From positions 3,534,001 through 3,598,000 of the forward strand of contig NZ_CP104582.1 of the NCBI RefSeq assembly GCF_029814935.1: a stretch of DNA of 64,000 bases, given 5' to 3'. The translations under genes and the position numbers were made by a program. Below, one piece after another: positions 1 through 7,802 of the stretch (positions are counted from its first letter, which is position 1; each line of letters opens with the position of its first letter). This DNA is from Pseudomonas sp. GD03919. Lineage in GTDB: Bacteria; Pseudomonadota; Gammaproteobacteria; Pseudomonadales; Pseudomonadaceae. The notes under the pieces were generated by a model. It searched no databases, was not told the DNA's origin, and saw only the letters and a list, made by a program, of their open reading frames with translations.

Positions 1-279
1 GGCGATAGCTGGCAGCATTTGATCGCCGTAGAGACTATCGAACCCTGCGACTTCACGGGCACCTGGTGCGAGGTGCTGGATGGCGCCCGCGCCTGCCCTC
101 CCGAGGATGTAGGCGGTGTGCCGGGTTATCTGGACTTTCTGGCACTGATCCAGCAACCGGCCAGCGAGGAAGGCCGAAGCGTACTGGAATGGGCCGGCGG
201 CTATTTCGACCCTGAGAGATTTGATCGCCGAGCGGCCAACGCAGCTGTGCAGCGAATCTGCAACAATTTGTGGGGCTGA
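1..279 (+). CDS. pRiA4b ORF-3-like protein, 5' end outside window
   Basis: The reading frame is open from the first base (GDSWQHLIAVETIEP...) and ends at a TGA at 277-279. The pattern GDSW.H.I.VE, then a short Cys/Pro stretch, GGVPGYLDFL, and EWAGGYFDPERFD near the C-terminus is typical of the plasmid pRiA4b ORF-3 family, whose biochemical role is unknown. Only the last ~92 residues are visible. A TTG at 19 could be read as a start but lies inside the conserved domain, so the gene must begin upstream. The IS66 remnant follows directly and its frame overlaps the stop, so the extreme C-terminus may be altered by that junction. Confidence 0.65.
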   Translation, partial: GDSWQHLIAVETIEPCDFTGTWCEVLDGARACPPEDVGGVPGYLDFLALIQQPASEEGRSVLEWAGGYFDPERFDRRAANAAVQRICNNLWG

Positions 280-607
280 GTCAGCAGCGCCCCAAGCGTT
301 GGGCAGCGTTGGTGCGCTACCTGGATGACTGCAACCTACTCATCGACAACAACTGGATCGAGAACCAGATCCGCCCCTGGGCCCTGGAACGCGCCAACTG
401 GCTGTTTGCCGGCTCGCTACGCAGGGCCAGCGTGGTGCAGCCTTGATGACGCTGATCCAGTCAGCCCGCCTGAACGGACACGATCCGTACGTCTACCTGA
501 AGGATGTGCTCATGCGCCTGCCGACGCAGAAGGCCAGCGCCCTGGCCGAGCTTCTGCCGCACAACTGGGTGCCCGCCGGCAAGGTTCGATGCCCGTTCGC
601 TTACTGA
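276..607 (+). pseudogene. IS66-family transposase (TnpC) 3' remnant, frameshifted
   Basis: Reading from about 276 gives the IS66 TnpC C-terminal signature RYLDDCNLLIDNNWIENQIRP followed by WALERANWLFAGS, then a stop near 442. The rest of the C-terminus (TLIQSARLNGHDPYVYLKDV, then LLPHNWVPAGK) continues in another frame to the TGA at 605-607. The fragment therefore lacks the DDE core's first two acidic positions and carries a frameshift at about 425-445. No accessory tnpA/tnpB genes or terminal repeats are visible nearby, so this is a dead remnant. A more diverged IS66 remnant lies at 10,700-10,992. Confidence 0.85.
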
Positions 608-699
608 TGACCGCCTGAGTGACCTTGAAGAGCAGCGATGAGTAGTCCATGTGTTTCTCCAGCTTCTATCCAGCCTTAGGGGCCTGTGCGCAGCGCCAC

Positions 700-966
700 T
701 CAACGAGGGAGCTTCGGCACAATGCCAACCTGCATGCCAAAAGGGTTAAACACATTATTCAGTGTCTGGACAGTCGGGTTGCTCTCATCAAGCTCTAGCT
801 GCCGCAAGGCTCGCAATGACAGCTTGCACATCTGTGCAAATCTGGCCTGCTGCAAGCCAGTCACTTCCTTGCGCAGGCGTCGCACTGCTCCTCCAATCGT
901 GATCTCGCCGCTAGCCAACTGCTGCTGCAGCTCATTCAAAATGCGATTGCGCTCAAGAATATCCAT
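700..966 (-). CDS. HipB-like XRE-family antitoxin/repressor
   Basis: An 88-residue helix-turn-helix protein starting MDILERNRIL. The HTH lies at about residues 35-75 (GLQQARFAQMCKLSLRALRQ then LELDESNPTVQTLNNVF) and the C-terminus is GMQVGIVPKLPR. It is probably the antitoxin and autorepressor of the adjacent HipA-type kinase. I chose the ATG at 964-966 because it overlaps the hipA stop as TAATG, which indicates translational coupling; a longer frame to 981 would start inside hipA. The toxin-first order is the reverse of classical hipBA. Three candidate operators lie upstream of hipA. Confidence 0.8.
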   Translation of the reverse strand: MDILERNRILNELQQQLASGEITIGGAVRRLRKEVTGLQQARFAQMCKLSLRALRQLELDESNPTVQTLNNVFNPFGMQVGIVPKLPR

Positions 967-2291
967 TAGACCAACCCCCACTGAAACATCCGCTGCTGGA
1001 GATTTCTCAGGGCTATACGAGGGTGACTCATGGTTGAGTCGGGAAGCCCTTGTGCACTCAGCAAGTCAGGTAGCGCGAGGAAGTCCTGAGCTGCCAACCG
1101 CAATCGTTGGAACAGCTCATCGGCATCAACCCATTCTGCGACCTCATCACAGGCCATTCTCCAGTTGACCTCTCCAGCAAGCTCGATGTGCTTTGGCCAC
1201 TTCGTCGTACGCGTAACTCCCTCCTCGTCCATGACCATCGGCGCCAAGTCGTAGATTGGCGCCAACCGAACCCCCTGCTCGCATCGGAGAATCGCCGTGT
1301 TGCGACCGTGGTTGTCTGAGTTACCGAGTATCTGATTCAGCAGGTCACGCCGCATGTATTCAAACACCAGATCTCCGACCTGCTGTTCCTGCCCAACAGC
1401 TCGCCATAATTCGACCAGATTCCCCAGCACGTGCGTGTGCAGCATGTAGCTACCCGCCTCGGTTACACCGCATAGCGAGTACATGGACTCAACGGCAGTT
1501 CGGCTAACCCCTGTGGGGCTAATCTCGCGATCAAAGCGATGCATCCAGAGACTGGGCTTATTGCCCTCCTCCAATGCCAACCCTTCAGCTGCAACCGTAT
1601 CCATTCCGAGCTGCTGGACGGCACGATAGAAGCAGTACTCGCTGCGCAGGATGTCCTGATCGGTCTGACTGGCTTTGTTACGCGCGAACTTCACAAACCA
1701 GTGCTGGGCAGCGTCTGCATCGGGCAGCACAGCATCTGGATGTAAGGCGCCGTGCCGATCTTCAGTCAGCAACAGTTTGGGGGCCTCACCGCCAGCACCT
1801 GTCGCCCCGCCAATGGCTGCGCCCTGCTCATACGCGTACTCCAGGAATTGCGAGTCCCGACTAATAACCTCATCGCGTGTGAAACCCAACACCGGACTGC
1901 CCGTAATCGCCTCGACAGACTCCTTGATACGCAGATTGCCAATTGGCGCAGGTGTGCAACGCCCAAGAAGGTAGAGATCAAGGTTGAGACCCTCGGGCCG
2001 CTCGCCGCCCAAACGCTTCAGTAGAAAGCGTCTTGCTGCACCTGATGGCAGGATGTCGAAGAGAAACGCAGGCGCCTTCTTATCTCGCCAAGAATCCCAT
2101 CCGAGCGGGTAAGCTGCACTGACAGCCGCATTCAGCCGAGTGCCTACAGACTCCAAGGAGTCAACCAGATAGCCCTGCTGGTAGCCATAAGCACAAGCCC
2201 CCCCCAGCCCTTCCTCGGGCTGCTCGAAACGGAGCTCCATGGCATTGCGCCACTGGCCATCCCTATAAGCCTGCAGAGTAAGATTGTGCAT
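966..2291 (-). CDS. HipA-family Ser/Thr kinase toxin (YjjJ-like)
   Basis: A 441-residue HipA-fold protein, expected to phosphorylate a translation-related target (glutamyl-tRNA synthetase for E. coli HipA; the target here is unknown). The catalytic loop reads NSDNHGRN with the Asp at residue 326, followed by LAPIYDLAPM, which matches the metal-binding Asp motif. The Gly-rich phosphate loop is AIGGATGAGGEAPKLLL, without the autophosphorylated Ser of classical HipA. The ATG at 2291 is chosen because GGTGA sits 5-10 bases upstream; the longer frame (2339) has no ribosome-binding site and runs through candidate operators. It is co-transcribed with the downstream HipB-like gene. Length and motifs look intact. 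Confidence 0.85.
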   Translation of the reverse strand: MHNLTLQAYRDGQWRNAMELRFEQPEEGLGGACAYGYQQGYLVDSLESVGTRLNAAVSAAYPLGWDSWRDKKAPAFLFDILPSGAARRFLLKRLGGERPEGLNLDLYLLGRCTPAPIGNLRIKESVEAITGSPVLGFTRDEVISRDSQFLEYAYEQGAAIGGATGAGGEAPKLLLTEDRHGALHPDAVLPDADAAQHWFVKFARNKASQTDQDILRSEYCFYRAVQQLGMDTVAAEGLALEEGNKPSLWMHRFDREISPTGVSRTAVESMYSLCGVTEAGSYMLHTHVLGNLVELWRAVGQEQQVGDLVFEYMRRDLLNQILGNSDNHGRNTAILRCEQGVRLAPIYDLAPMVMDEEGVTRTTKWPKHIELAGEVNWRMACDEVAEWVDADELFQRLRLAAQDFLALPDLLSAQGLPDSTMSHPRIALRNLQQRMFQWGLV

Positions 2292-2301
2292 ATCAGTCAC
2301 C

Positions 2302-2397
2302 GGTACTTTAATGCCCAAACAGTAGACGCACACACACAAAAAGGCAATTTAATACCTAAAGAACCGTCTTAGTCACAGGAAAAGGCATTAAAGTGCC
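2302..2397. promoter_or_regulatory. Three evenly spaced palindromic operators upstream of hipA
   Basis: Three near-palindromes fit GGYANTWWARTRCC: GGTACTTTAATGCC at 2302-2315, GGCAATTTAATACC at 2343-2356 and GGCATTAAAGTGCC at 2384-2397. Their centres are exactly 41 bases apart both times, about four helical turns, so all three would face the same side of the DNA. HipB proteins are known to bind several operators in their own promoter; assignment of these sites to this HipB is inference. Confidence 0.65.
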
Positions 2398-2779
2398 TCA
2401 ATTTCAAGAACTAGTTCCCACTTCGGAGGGCTCTGCCCGTGTTCAACTCCCCGAACCGGAATTGAACTGGCCCCAGAAAGCGAACGAGGTTGAGGCCGTA
2501 TTCCGACTACCAATCAGTCCGAAAAACCTGCTTGATCGTCCATGGCCGATGGCCGTACCGGCAGGCTTTTCGATCCGGTTCGCACCGGTTCGCAGCAGCC
2601 CGCACCGCTTCGATTCCGTACTTTCAATAGTCGTTTGGTGCCGGGTGCTGCCCCTCCACCAAACAAGGCCCGGAAACACTGGGCCGCAGTAGAAAAGGTT
2701 GCTGAAAGTTGCTTTGGATTAAGGCTGTTTTAGGCCAGGTTCAGCGACTTTTCAGCAACCTTCCGAAACCCACAACCCA
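2398..2779. other. Non-coding stretch with one inverted repeat
   Basis: No convincing gene is visible between the hipA operators and the luciferase-like remnant. The open frames here are short and show no family features. An imperfect inverted repeat GGTTGCTGAAAGT (2697-2709) and ACTTTTCAGCAACC (2747-2760) could form a hairpin with a 37-base loop; I cannot assign it to a known element. Confidence 0.4.
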
Positions 2780-3190
2780 AGTGATTCCGATGCTCGTGAC
2801 CGGTCATAGCCGCCAGTCACTGGATTGGATCGCGCGCGAAAGCGCCGGATGGATCAACTATCCACGCGCGCCGAAAATGCAGCGACTGATCGTGGAAGAT
2901 TGGCGGATGGAGGTCATGAAGCAATGTGGTGCCGTCTATAAGCCCTTCACTCAGTCGCTTTACATCCACCTCAGTGAGAACCCGTCCACGTCGCCCACTC
3001 CCATTCATTTGGGTTCAGGCTCGGGCGCAACCACCTCCGGGCTTTGCTGGAGTCGCTTGAGGAAATCGGGGTGGACCACGTTATCCTCAATCTCAAGTAC
3101 GGAAAGCGCCCTGCGGCGGACGTCATTGAGGAGCTGGGCACTCACATCGTTGCGCAATTCGGAGTAAAGGCGCGTCCTGGAGCAAATTGA
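2780..3190 (+). pseudogene. Luciferase-like monooxygenase (LLM class) C-terminal remnant
   Basis: The first part reads VIPMLVTGHSRQSLDWIARE, then GWINYPRAP, VEDWR and KPFTQSLYIHL, and ends at PTPIHLG. The rest, RLGRNHLRALLESLEEIGVD then HVILNLKYGKRPAADVIEEL, follows in a different frame from about 3017 to the TGA at 3188-3190. Restoring one base at about 3014-3016 (GGGTTC/AGG) rejoins the two halves into the C-terminal half of an F420/FMN-dependent LLM-class oxidoreductase. The N-terminal half is missing. It is not expected to be functional. Confidence 0.75.
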
Positions 3191-3245
3191 TCCGCCGGCC
3201 ACGTCCACGCCCGGCCGAGGTGGTGCGGCTCAACAGGCTGAATGA

Positions 3246-3554
3246 TCAGGCCGATACCTGTTCAAGGAATATCAGTTGCAACGGCTCTTGCAGCAGATCA
3301 TCTGCCGTGGCGGCAAAGCGCTGAAAGTAAGGCATCGAAATATGCGCATCCAGCGCCGCCTGATCCCTGAAAGCCTCGCGCATGTAGAAAGTGCCCTGCT
3401 CGTCACGCTGCTCGAACAACACATAATCGAGATTGCCCGGCTCTGCGCGGGTCGGCTCTATCAGCTTCAGCAATTCTTCTTTCAATGCCTGTTCTTTGCC
3501 TGCCTTGGCCTTGAGTACGGCAATTGATACCAACACGTTACTGGACGTATTCAT
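3246..3554 (-). CDS. Antibiotic biosynthesis monooxygenase (ABM) domain protein
   Basis: A 102-residue protein with the small ABM ferredoxin-like fold: VLVSIAVLKAKAGKEQALKE, EPGNLDYVLFEQRDEQGTFY and a final beta-strand LQLIFLEQ. Relatives such as YgiN act as quinol monooxygenases or stress-related dimeric enzymes with no metal cofactor. The ATG at 3554 is chosen over the TTG six bases upstream because GGAGAG lies six bases before it. It follows the adjacent alcohol dehydrogenase by 84 bases on the same strand, so both are probably one transcript controlled by the divergent LysR gene. Confidence 0.8.
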   Translation of the reverse strand: MNTSSNVLVSIAVLKAKAGKEQALKEELLKLIEPTRAEPGNLDYVLFEQRDEQGTFYMREAFRDQAALDAHISMPYFQRFAATADDLLQEPLQLIFLEQVSA

Positions 3555-3638
3555 CGTCAACTCTCCAACATTAAAAACCGCAAGTGATGCCGCAGGCGGT
3601 TAAACGGGCCCGCAGGCGAGCCCGTCTGATGAGTGAAA

Positions 3639-4646
3639 TCAGAAACCTTCGAGAACGATCTTGCCCCGGGCCTTGCCGCTCTCGATCAGCGCATGGGCAC
3701 GACGCATGTTTGCCGCATTGATCGCACCAAAGTGCTCGCCCACGGTAGTTTGCAGAACACCTTGGTCAATCAGAGCGCTGACCCGATTGAGCAGGTGATG
3801 CTGATTAATCATGTCCGGGGTTTCGTACAGCGAGCGGGTGAACATCAGCTCCCAATGCAATGACAGCGACTTGCGCTTGAGCGGCATCACATCGAGGGTT
3901 TCGGGATCGTCAATCACACCCAGACGCCCCTGTGGCTTGAGCACGTCGATCAGTTGTGCAAAGTGTTGTTCGGTGTGGGTTAGGCTGGCGACATAGTCGA
4001 TCTCCGGCACACCGAGCGCTTGCAACTGTGCGAGCAGTGGCTGGCTGTGATCGATCACGTGATGCGCGCCCAACTGCCGCACCCAATCAGCGGTTTCCTG
4101 GCGTGAAGCGGTACCAATGACGGTAAGGCGGGTCAACTTTCGGGCCAGTTGCACCAGCATCGAACCGACGCCGCCAGCCGCTCCAGTGATCAACAGGCAC
4201 TTGCCCTCCCCCGTACCCTCGACGATACCGAGCCGGTCAAACAACAATTCCCAGGCCGTGATCGAGGTCAATGGCAACGCTGCCGCGTCGGCGGCACTCA
4301 ATGAATGAGGCTTGTGCCCAACGATCCGCTCATCGACCAAATGGAATTCGCTGTAGCTGCCGCTGCGGGCAATCGAGCCGGCATAGAACACTTCATCGCC
4401 CGGCTGAAACAGCGTCACTTCAGCGCCGACCTCGCGGACAATGCCTGTGGCGTCCCAGCCGAGAATTTTCGGTTCTTTTGTGAAAGTTTCGGCGCGCACC
4501 TTGGTATCCACCGGATTCACTGATACCGCTCGAACTTCGACCAGCAGATCCCGAGGGCCAGGCGTGGGCCGCGGGAGACTGATGTCGATCAATGCTTGTG
4601 GATTGTCGATGGGCAACGCGTGCTGGGTAAAGCTGATGGCTTTCAT
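3639..4646 (-). CDS. Zinc-type alcohol dehydrogenase-like / quinone oxidoreductase (MDR family)
   Basis: A 335-residue medium-chain dehydrogenase/reductase. The N-terminal GroES-like domain (MKAISFTQHALPIDNPQALI ... EVRAVSVNPVDTKVR) precedes a Rossmann domain with LLITGAAGGVGSMLVQLARK and GTASRQETADWVRQLGAHHV. It lacks the structural zinc Cys cluster, as is usual for the quinone-oxidoreductase-like branch, so an NADPH-dependent enone/quinone reductase is likely. The ATG at 4646 is supported by family length; the longer frame to 4814 runs into the divergent LysR gene's leader. The monooxygenase gene lies downstream. Confidence 0.85.
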   Translation of the reverse strand: MKAISFTQHALPIDNPQALIDISLPRPTPGPRDLLVEVRAVSVNPVDTKVRAETFTKEPKILGWDATGIVREVGAEVTLFQPGDEVFYAGSIARSGSYSEFHLVDERIVGHKPHSLSAADAAALPLTSITAWELLFDRLGIVEGTGEGKCLLITGAAGGVGSMLVQLARKLTRLTVIGTASRQETADWVRQLGAHHVIDHSQPLLAQLQALGVPEIDYVASLTHTEQHFAQLIDVLKPQGRLGVIDDPETLDVMPLKRKSLSLHWELMFTRSLYETPDMINQHHLLNRVSALIDQGVLQTTVGEHFGAINAANMRRAHALIESGKARGKIVLEGF

Positions 4647-4736
4647 GGAGACTCGCTGTCGAAGGGTTGATGCATTCACTTGCGGCAATCTTCGACTTCC
4701 CATGGACAAAGAAAAACAAGCAGAATGCGCCAACAC

Positions 4737-4756
4737 TTTCACTTCAGGAGTGAAAA
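4737..4756. promoter_or_regulatory. Inverted repeat in divergent promoter region
   Basis: The sequence TTTCAC-N7-GTGAAA lies just before the LysR start and overlaps its AGGAG ribosome-binding site, in the 109-base gap between the divergent genes. It is a candidate autoregulatory site, though it does not have the T-N11-A shape of a typical LysR box. Confidence 0.3.
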
Positions 4757-5646
4757 TGATCCGCATCGATGATCTTGGTTTATTCATCCGCAGCGCCGCG
4801 CTGGGCAGTTTCACCGCAGCGGCGCTGGAGGCTGATCTGCTGCCTGGTCAGGTCGCTGCCGCCATCAAACGTCTGGAGCGCGAACTGGACGTGCGCCTAT
4901 TCGCCCGTACGACGCGCAGCCTGCGATTGACTGCTGAGGGCGAGCAATATCTGCCCACCGCCCACTCAGTGCTAGAGACCCTGCAGCAAGGCAAGGAAAA
5001 CCTGCGGGGTGAGAACACCACGCTGCGGGGCGTGCTGCAAGTGACAGCGCCGTCCGATCTGGGGCGCAACATACTGCTGCCGTGGCTGACGCTGTTCCGC
5101 CGTCAGCATCCTCAATTGACGTTGCGTTTTTTCCTGTCGGACCAGATGGCCAATCTGTTTCGCGACCCGGTGGACGTGGCGATTCGCTACGGTCCAAATG
5201 AAGACGCCAACTACGTGGCACTGCCGCTTGCACCTCGGAACCAGCGGGTGCTGGTTGCCTCGCCGGAGTATGTGCAACGCTGCGGTTCTCCCCAAACACC
5301 GGATGACTTGAGCAAGCATGCCTGCCTGCTCTATCTGCAAAATGGCCGGGTCTACGACAAGTGGAACCTGGGCGGGCAAACCGTGCAGGTTTCGGGACCG
5401 TTGTTCAGCGATGACGCCGATGTCGTGCGGCGCTGGTCATTGGAGGGTGAAGGTATCGCCTACAAATCCTGGCTGGATGTCAGTGCAGATATCGCCGCAG
5501 AGCGTCTGCTTGTGCTGCTGCCGGATTATCCTGGCGAAGCGTCACCGTTGAGTCTGGTGTGCCCGCATCGCAAGCAGATCAGCCCTGCGGTTTCTCAGCT
5601 TCACACGTGGCTGAGTAGCCAGTTTTCTGCTCTGGAGCGCAGGTGA
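4756..5646 (+). CDS. LysR-family transcriptional regulator
   Basis: A 296-residue regulator with an N-terminal winged HTH (MIRIDDLGLFIRSAALGSFT, then AAIKRLERELDVRLFARTTR) and a C-terminal substrate-binding domain (LQVTAPSDLGRNILLPWLTL onward). This is the common subgroup that controls divergent oxidoreductase genes. The ATG at 4756 follows AGGAG at 4746-4750; the longer frame from 4441 overlaps the divergent gene and is not used. Its likely targets are the dehydrogenase and monooxygenase genes transcribed away from it. Confidence 0.9.
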   Translation: MIRIDDLGLFIRSAALGSFTAAALEADLLPGQVAAAIKRLERELDVRLFARTTRSLRLTAEGEQYLPTAHSVLETLQQGKENLRGENTTLRGVLQVTAPSDLGRNILLPWLTLFRRQHPQLTLRFFLSDQMANLFRDPVDVAIRYGPNEDANYVALPLAPRNQRVLVASPEYVQRCGSPQTPDDLSKHACLLYLQNGRVYDKWNLGGQTVQVSGPLFSDDADVVRRWSLEGEGIAYKSWLDVSADIAAERLLVLLPDYPGEASPLSLVCPHRKQISPAVSQLHTWLSSQFSALERR

Positions 5647-5666
5647 ACCGATCCTGTGATTGATGC

Positions 5667-5930
5667 TCACTGAGCATCCCGCGCTTCATGGTTCGGCGGA
5701 TCAATGCGTTCAATACTCCCCAGTACCAGCGCTCGCCCGGCAAACAGGCCGCCTGCTGTTTCCAAGGCAAAACGTTCGGCGTCGCGTTTGCGCACTTCCT
5801 CGATCACTGCGTCGGCTTCCGACAGCAGCACACCAGCAACGCAGCGGCAGTCATGACCTCGCGCGCTTTGGCTCGGGCCAATACCTGAAACAGAGGATTG
5901 AGCAGCCACAATCCAATGGCCACCAATGCG
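5667..5930 (-). pseudogene. Possible conjugative-element membrane protein C-terminal remnant
   Basis: On the minus strand one frame gives a hydrophobic stretch LGALVAIGLWLLNPLFQVLA followed by RAKAREVMTAAALLV. After an apparent frameshift a second frame continues LLSEADAVIEEVRKRDAERF to a stop at 5667-5669. The two parts join into a plausible C-terminus with one membrane helix. Its position against a MobH relaxase fragment suggests an integrative-conjugative-element gene, but I do not recognise the family firmly. Confidence 0.3.
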
Positions 5931-6425
5931 CCCAAGGACAATCTGCTGCCCATCGGTGCCAGTCCCGAAGACCAGGCGGCGCAGTCCGAAGCCTGGACCG
6001 CCGCAGTTGCCTATGCTGCGCTGCTCCACGATATTGGCAAGATCGCCGTCGATCTACACGTCGAACTGGCCGACGGCAGTACTTGGCATCCGTGGCATGG
6101 CCCGCTGCACCAGGCGTACCGATTTCGCTACCGTGACGACCGCGAATACCGCCTGCACAGCGCCGCAACAGGCTTGCTCTATCGCCAACTGCTCGACCGC
6201 CACGTCCTGGACTGGCTCAGCGACTATCCGGCTCTCTGGGCACCGCTGCTCTATGTGCTGGCCGGTCAGTACGAACATGCCGGTGTACTGGGGGAACTCG
6301 TCGTGCAAGCAGACCGGACGTCGGTGGCCCAGGAGCTGGGCGGCGATCCGGCGCGCGCCATGGCCGCGCCCAAGCACGCACTGCAACGCAAGCTGCTGGA
6401 TGGGTTGCGCTACCTGACTGGCTGG
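5931..6425 (+). pseudogene. traI: MobH-family relaxase TraI internal fragment
   Basis: The frame reads DNLLPIGASPEDQAAQSEAW, TAAVAYAALLHDIGKIAVDL, then a long stretch including [20 protein letters not shown] and [19 protein letters not shown]. The LLHDIGK motif is the HD signature of the MobH/TraI_2 relaxase of integrative conjugative elements such as the clc/PFGI-1 type. The N-terminal start and everything after LRYL are missing, and the 3' side is cut by IS21 sequence at about 6425. It is a remnant of a lost mobile element. The apparent ATG at 5898 is not the native start. Confidence 0.7.
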
Positions 6426-6433
6426 GCTCCCAT

Positions 6434-6860
6434 GCCTGCTGCTTCGCCTTCCTCGGCGGCGTGCCGGAGATCGTGGTGCCGGACAACCTGCGTAGCGCGG
6501 TGAGTAAGAGCCATCGCTACGAGCCGGACATCAACCCGAGCTACCGCGATCTGGCCGAGCACTATGGCGTGGCGGTGGTGCCGGCGCGGGCGCGTAAGCC
6601 GCGCGACAAGGCTAAGGCCGAGGTCGGCGTGCAGGTGGTCGAGCGCTGGATCCTCGCCGCGCTGAGGAACCGCCAGTTCTTCTCCCTGGACGAACTCAAC
6701 AGCGCCATCGCCTTATTGCTGAAGCGGCTCAATCGACGACCGTTTCGCAAGCTGCCGGGCTCCCGGTACTCGGCCTTCGAAGCCCTGGATCGTCCAGCGC
6801 TGCGCCCACTGCCGGAGCAGCCCTACGTGTATGCCGAGTGGAAGAAGGCGCGGGTGGGGT
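6434..6860 (+). pseudogene. istA: IS21-family transposase IstA, internal fragment
   Basis: The frame reads [20 protein letters not shown] then [20 protein letters not shown], with [20 protein letters not shown] and QFFSLDELN, which is the second half of the IstA DDE domain (Asp in the VVPDNL motif, Glu in KAKAEVGVQ). The N-terminal HTH and first acidic residue are absent, and the frame breaks at about 6860, where sequence jumps into istB. This is a deletion derivative of an IS21-type element. Confidence 0.85.
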
Positions 6861-6863
6861 CTG

Positions 6864-7110
6864 GCCCCGTTCACCGTTGAACAGCGCCGTGACATGCTGG
6901 AGCGCCTCAACCGACGACCGCTACGGCCAGCGCTCAACCCTCGTGACCAGCCAAATGCCCGTGGACAACTGGCACGAACTGATCGGTGATCCGACTCTGG
7001 CCGACGCCATCCTCGACCGCCTGGTGCACAACGCCTACCGGATCAACCTCAAGGGCGAATCGATGCGCAAACAGACGAAGAAATTGACGACACCGGGCAC
7101 CTCAGACTAA
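6864..7110 (+). pseudogene. istB: IS21-family IstB helper ATPase, C-terminal fragment (copy 1)
   Basis: Begins abruptly at [14 protein letters not shown] (mid-IstB, normally after a DDWG motif), shifts frame near 6905, then reads [20 protein letters not shown] followed by [20 protein letters not shown] to the TAA at 7108-7110. VTSQMPV...W and the RLVHNAYRI block are diagnostic of IstB. It joins directly to the istA fragment upstream, so a deletion removed the end of istA and the start of istB. A near-identical piece is found at 10,318-10,571. Confidence 0.85.
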
Positions 7111-7269
7111 CAATTCAACCCCTGCGTCGCTGCGCTCCGGCTGCCTGTCCGAATGATCGTGGAACAGGTGTCCGGATCAGCGTGGGCTGAGTGTCCGAAT
7201 GGCGTGGAATCCGCACAGGTGATCGCAGCGATGAATAAATTATTGACGAGATCCTCGCCGGTGAAGCAC
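7111..7269. repeat. IS21-type terminal region (copy 1)
   Basis: Downstream of istB the motif TGTCCGRAT/TGTCCGGAT recurs (around 7147, 7170 and 7191) together with GGCGTGGAATCCGCA, in the style of IS21-family multiple terminal repeats. A similar tail occurs after the second istB fragment (about 10,590-10,655), although there the motif reads GGCCGGAT. The opposite end of the element is not visible. Confidence 0.45.
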
Positions 7270-7272
7270 TTA

Positions 7273-7802
7273 GGGCCTGTTGCCGTTTCGCGCTAACCAA
7301 TTGATTTATAAGAGCAAGCTCGTATCGTTGAAGCTCTGACCCGACATCGATACGAGCTTGCAATGCCCCGATTACTACTCAACGACGAGCATTGGTCGAA
7401 GCTGCGGGAAATTCTCCTGCACAAGGCCATCTACAACAAGCGTGATCTACGAATGACCGTGGAGGGCATGCTGTACCGCATGCGCACGGGATGTCCCTGG
7501 AGAGACCTGCCCAAGGCGTTTGGTAACTGGAATAAGGGCTATGACAGCGAGAGAATCCGAGAGCAAGTTGAGCGACAAGGGGCCAAGGCCGTGATCCCGA
7601 GGAAGCGTAACTCTGTGAAAGGCAACGCGAATCTGGACAGAGGCCTGTACCGCAATCGCCACCTGGTGGAAAACGCTTTCGCCCGGCTGAAGCACTACCG
7701 GGCGGTGGCCTCTCGATTCGACAAGCTCAAGAGAAATTACGAGAGCGTGGTGGCCATGGCCTACGCCTTCCTATGGTTGCCCATGTAAAACGGCAACAGG
7801 CC
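7273..7802 (+). mobile_element. IS5-family (IS427-like) element with internal deletion
   Basis: Inverted ends GGGCCTGTTGCCGTTT (7273-7288) and AAAACGGCAACAGGCC (7787-7802) are flanked by the trinucleotide TTA on both sides (7270-7272, 7803-7805), consistent with the TNA target of this group. At 530 bases it is well short of a full element (about 800-900) because the middle of the transposase is missing. With both ends intact it could still be mobilised in trans. It inserted exactly at the stop codon of the gene to its right. Confidence 0.8.
7363..7788 (+). pseudogene. IS5-family transposase with in-frame central deletion
   Basis: The 141-residue product begins like a normal IS5/IS427 transposase (MPRLLLNDEHWSKLREILLH ... 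GCPWRDLPKAFGNWN) and ends like one (RNRHLVENAFARLKHYRAVA ... MAYAFLWLPM). It passes directly from NWN to KGYDSERIREQ at about 7532. The missing stretch normally includes FIDGS, with the first catalytic Asp. The frame is preserved, so a short protein with the DNA-binding N-terminus and the terminal Glu region could still be made, but it cannot be catalytically active. Confidence 0.85.

Noticed and set aside
5898..6503. A complete 201-residue gene starting at 5898
   Set aside because: The sequence is an internal piece of a MobH relaxase that runs into IS21 sequence; neither end is native.
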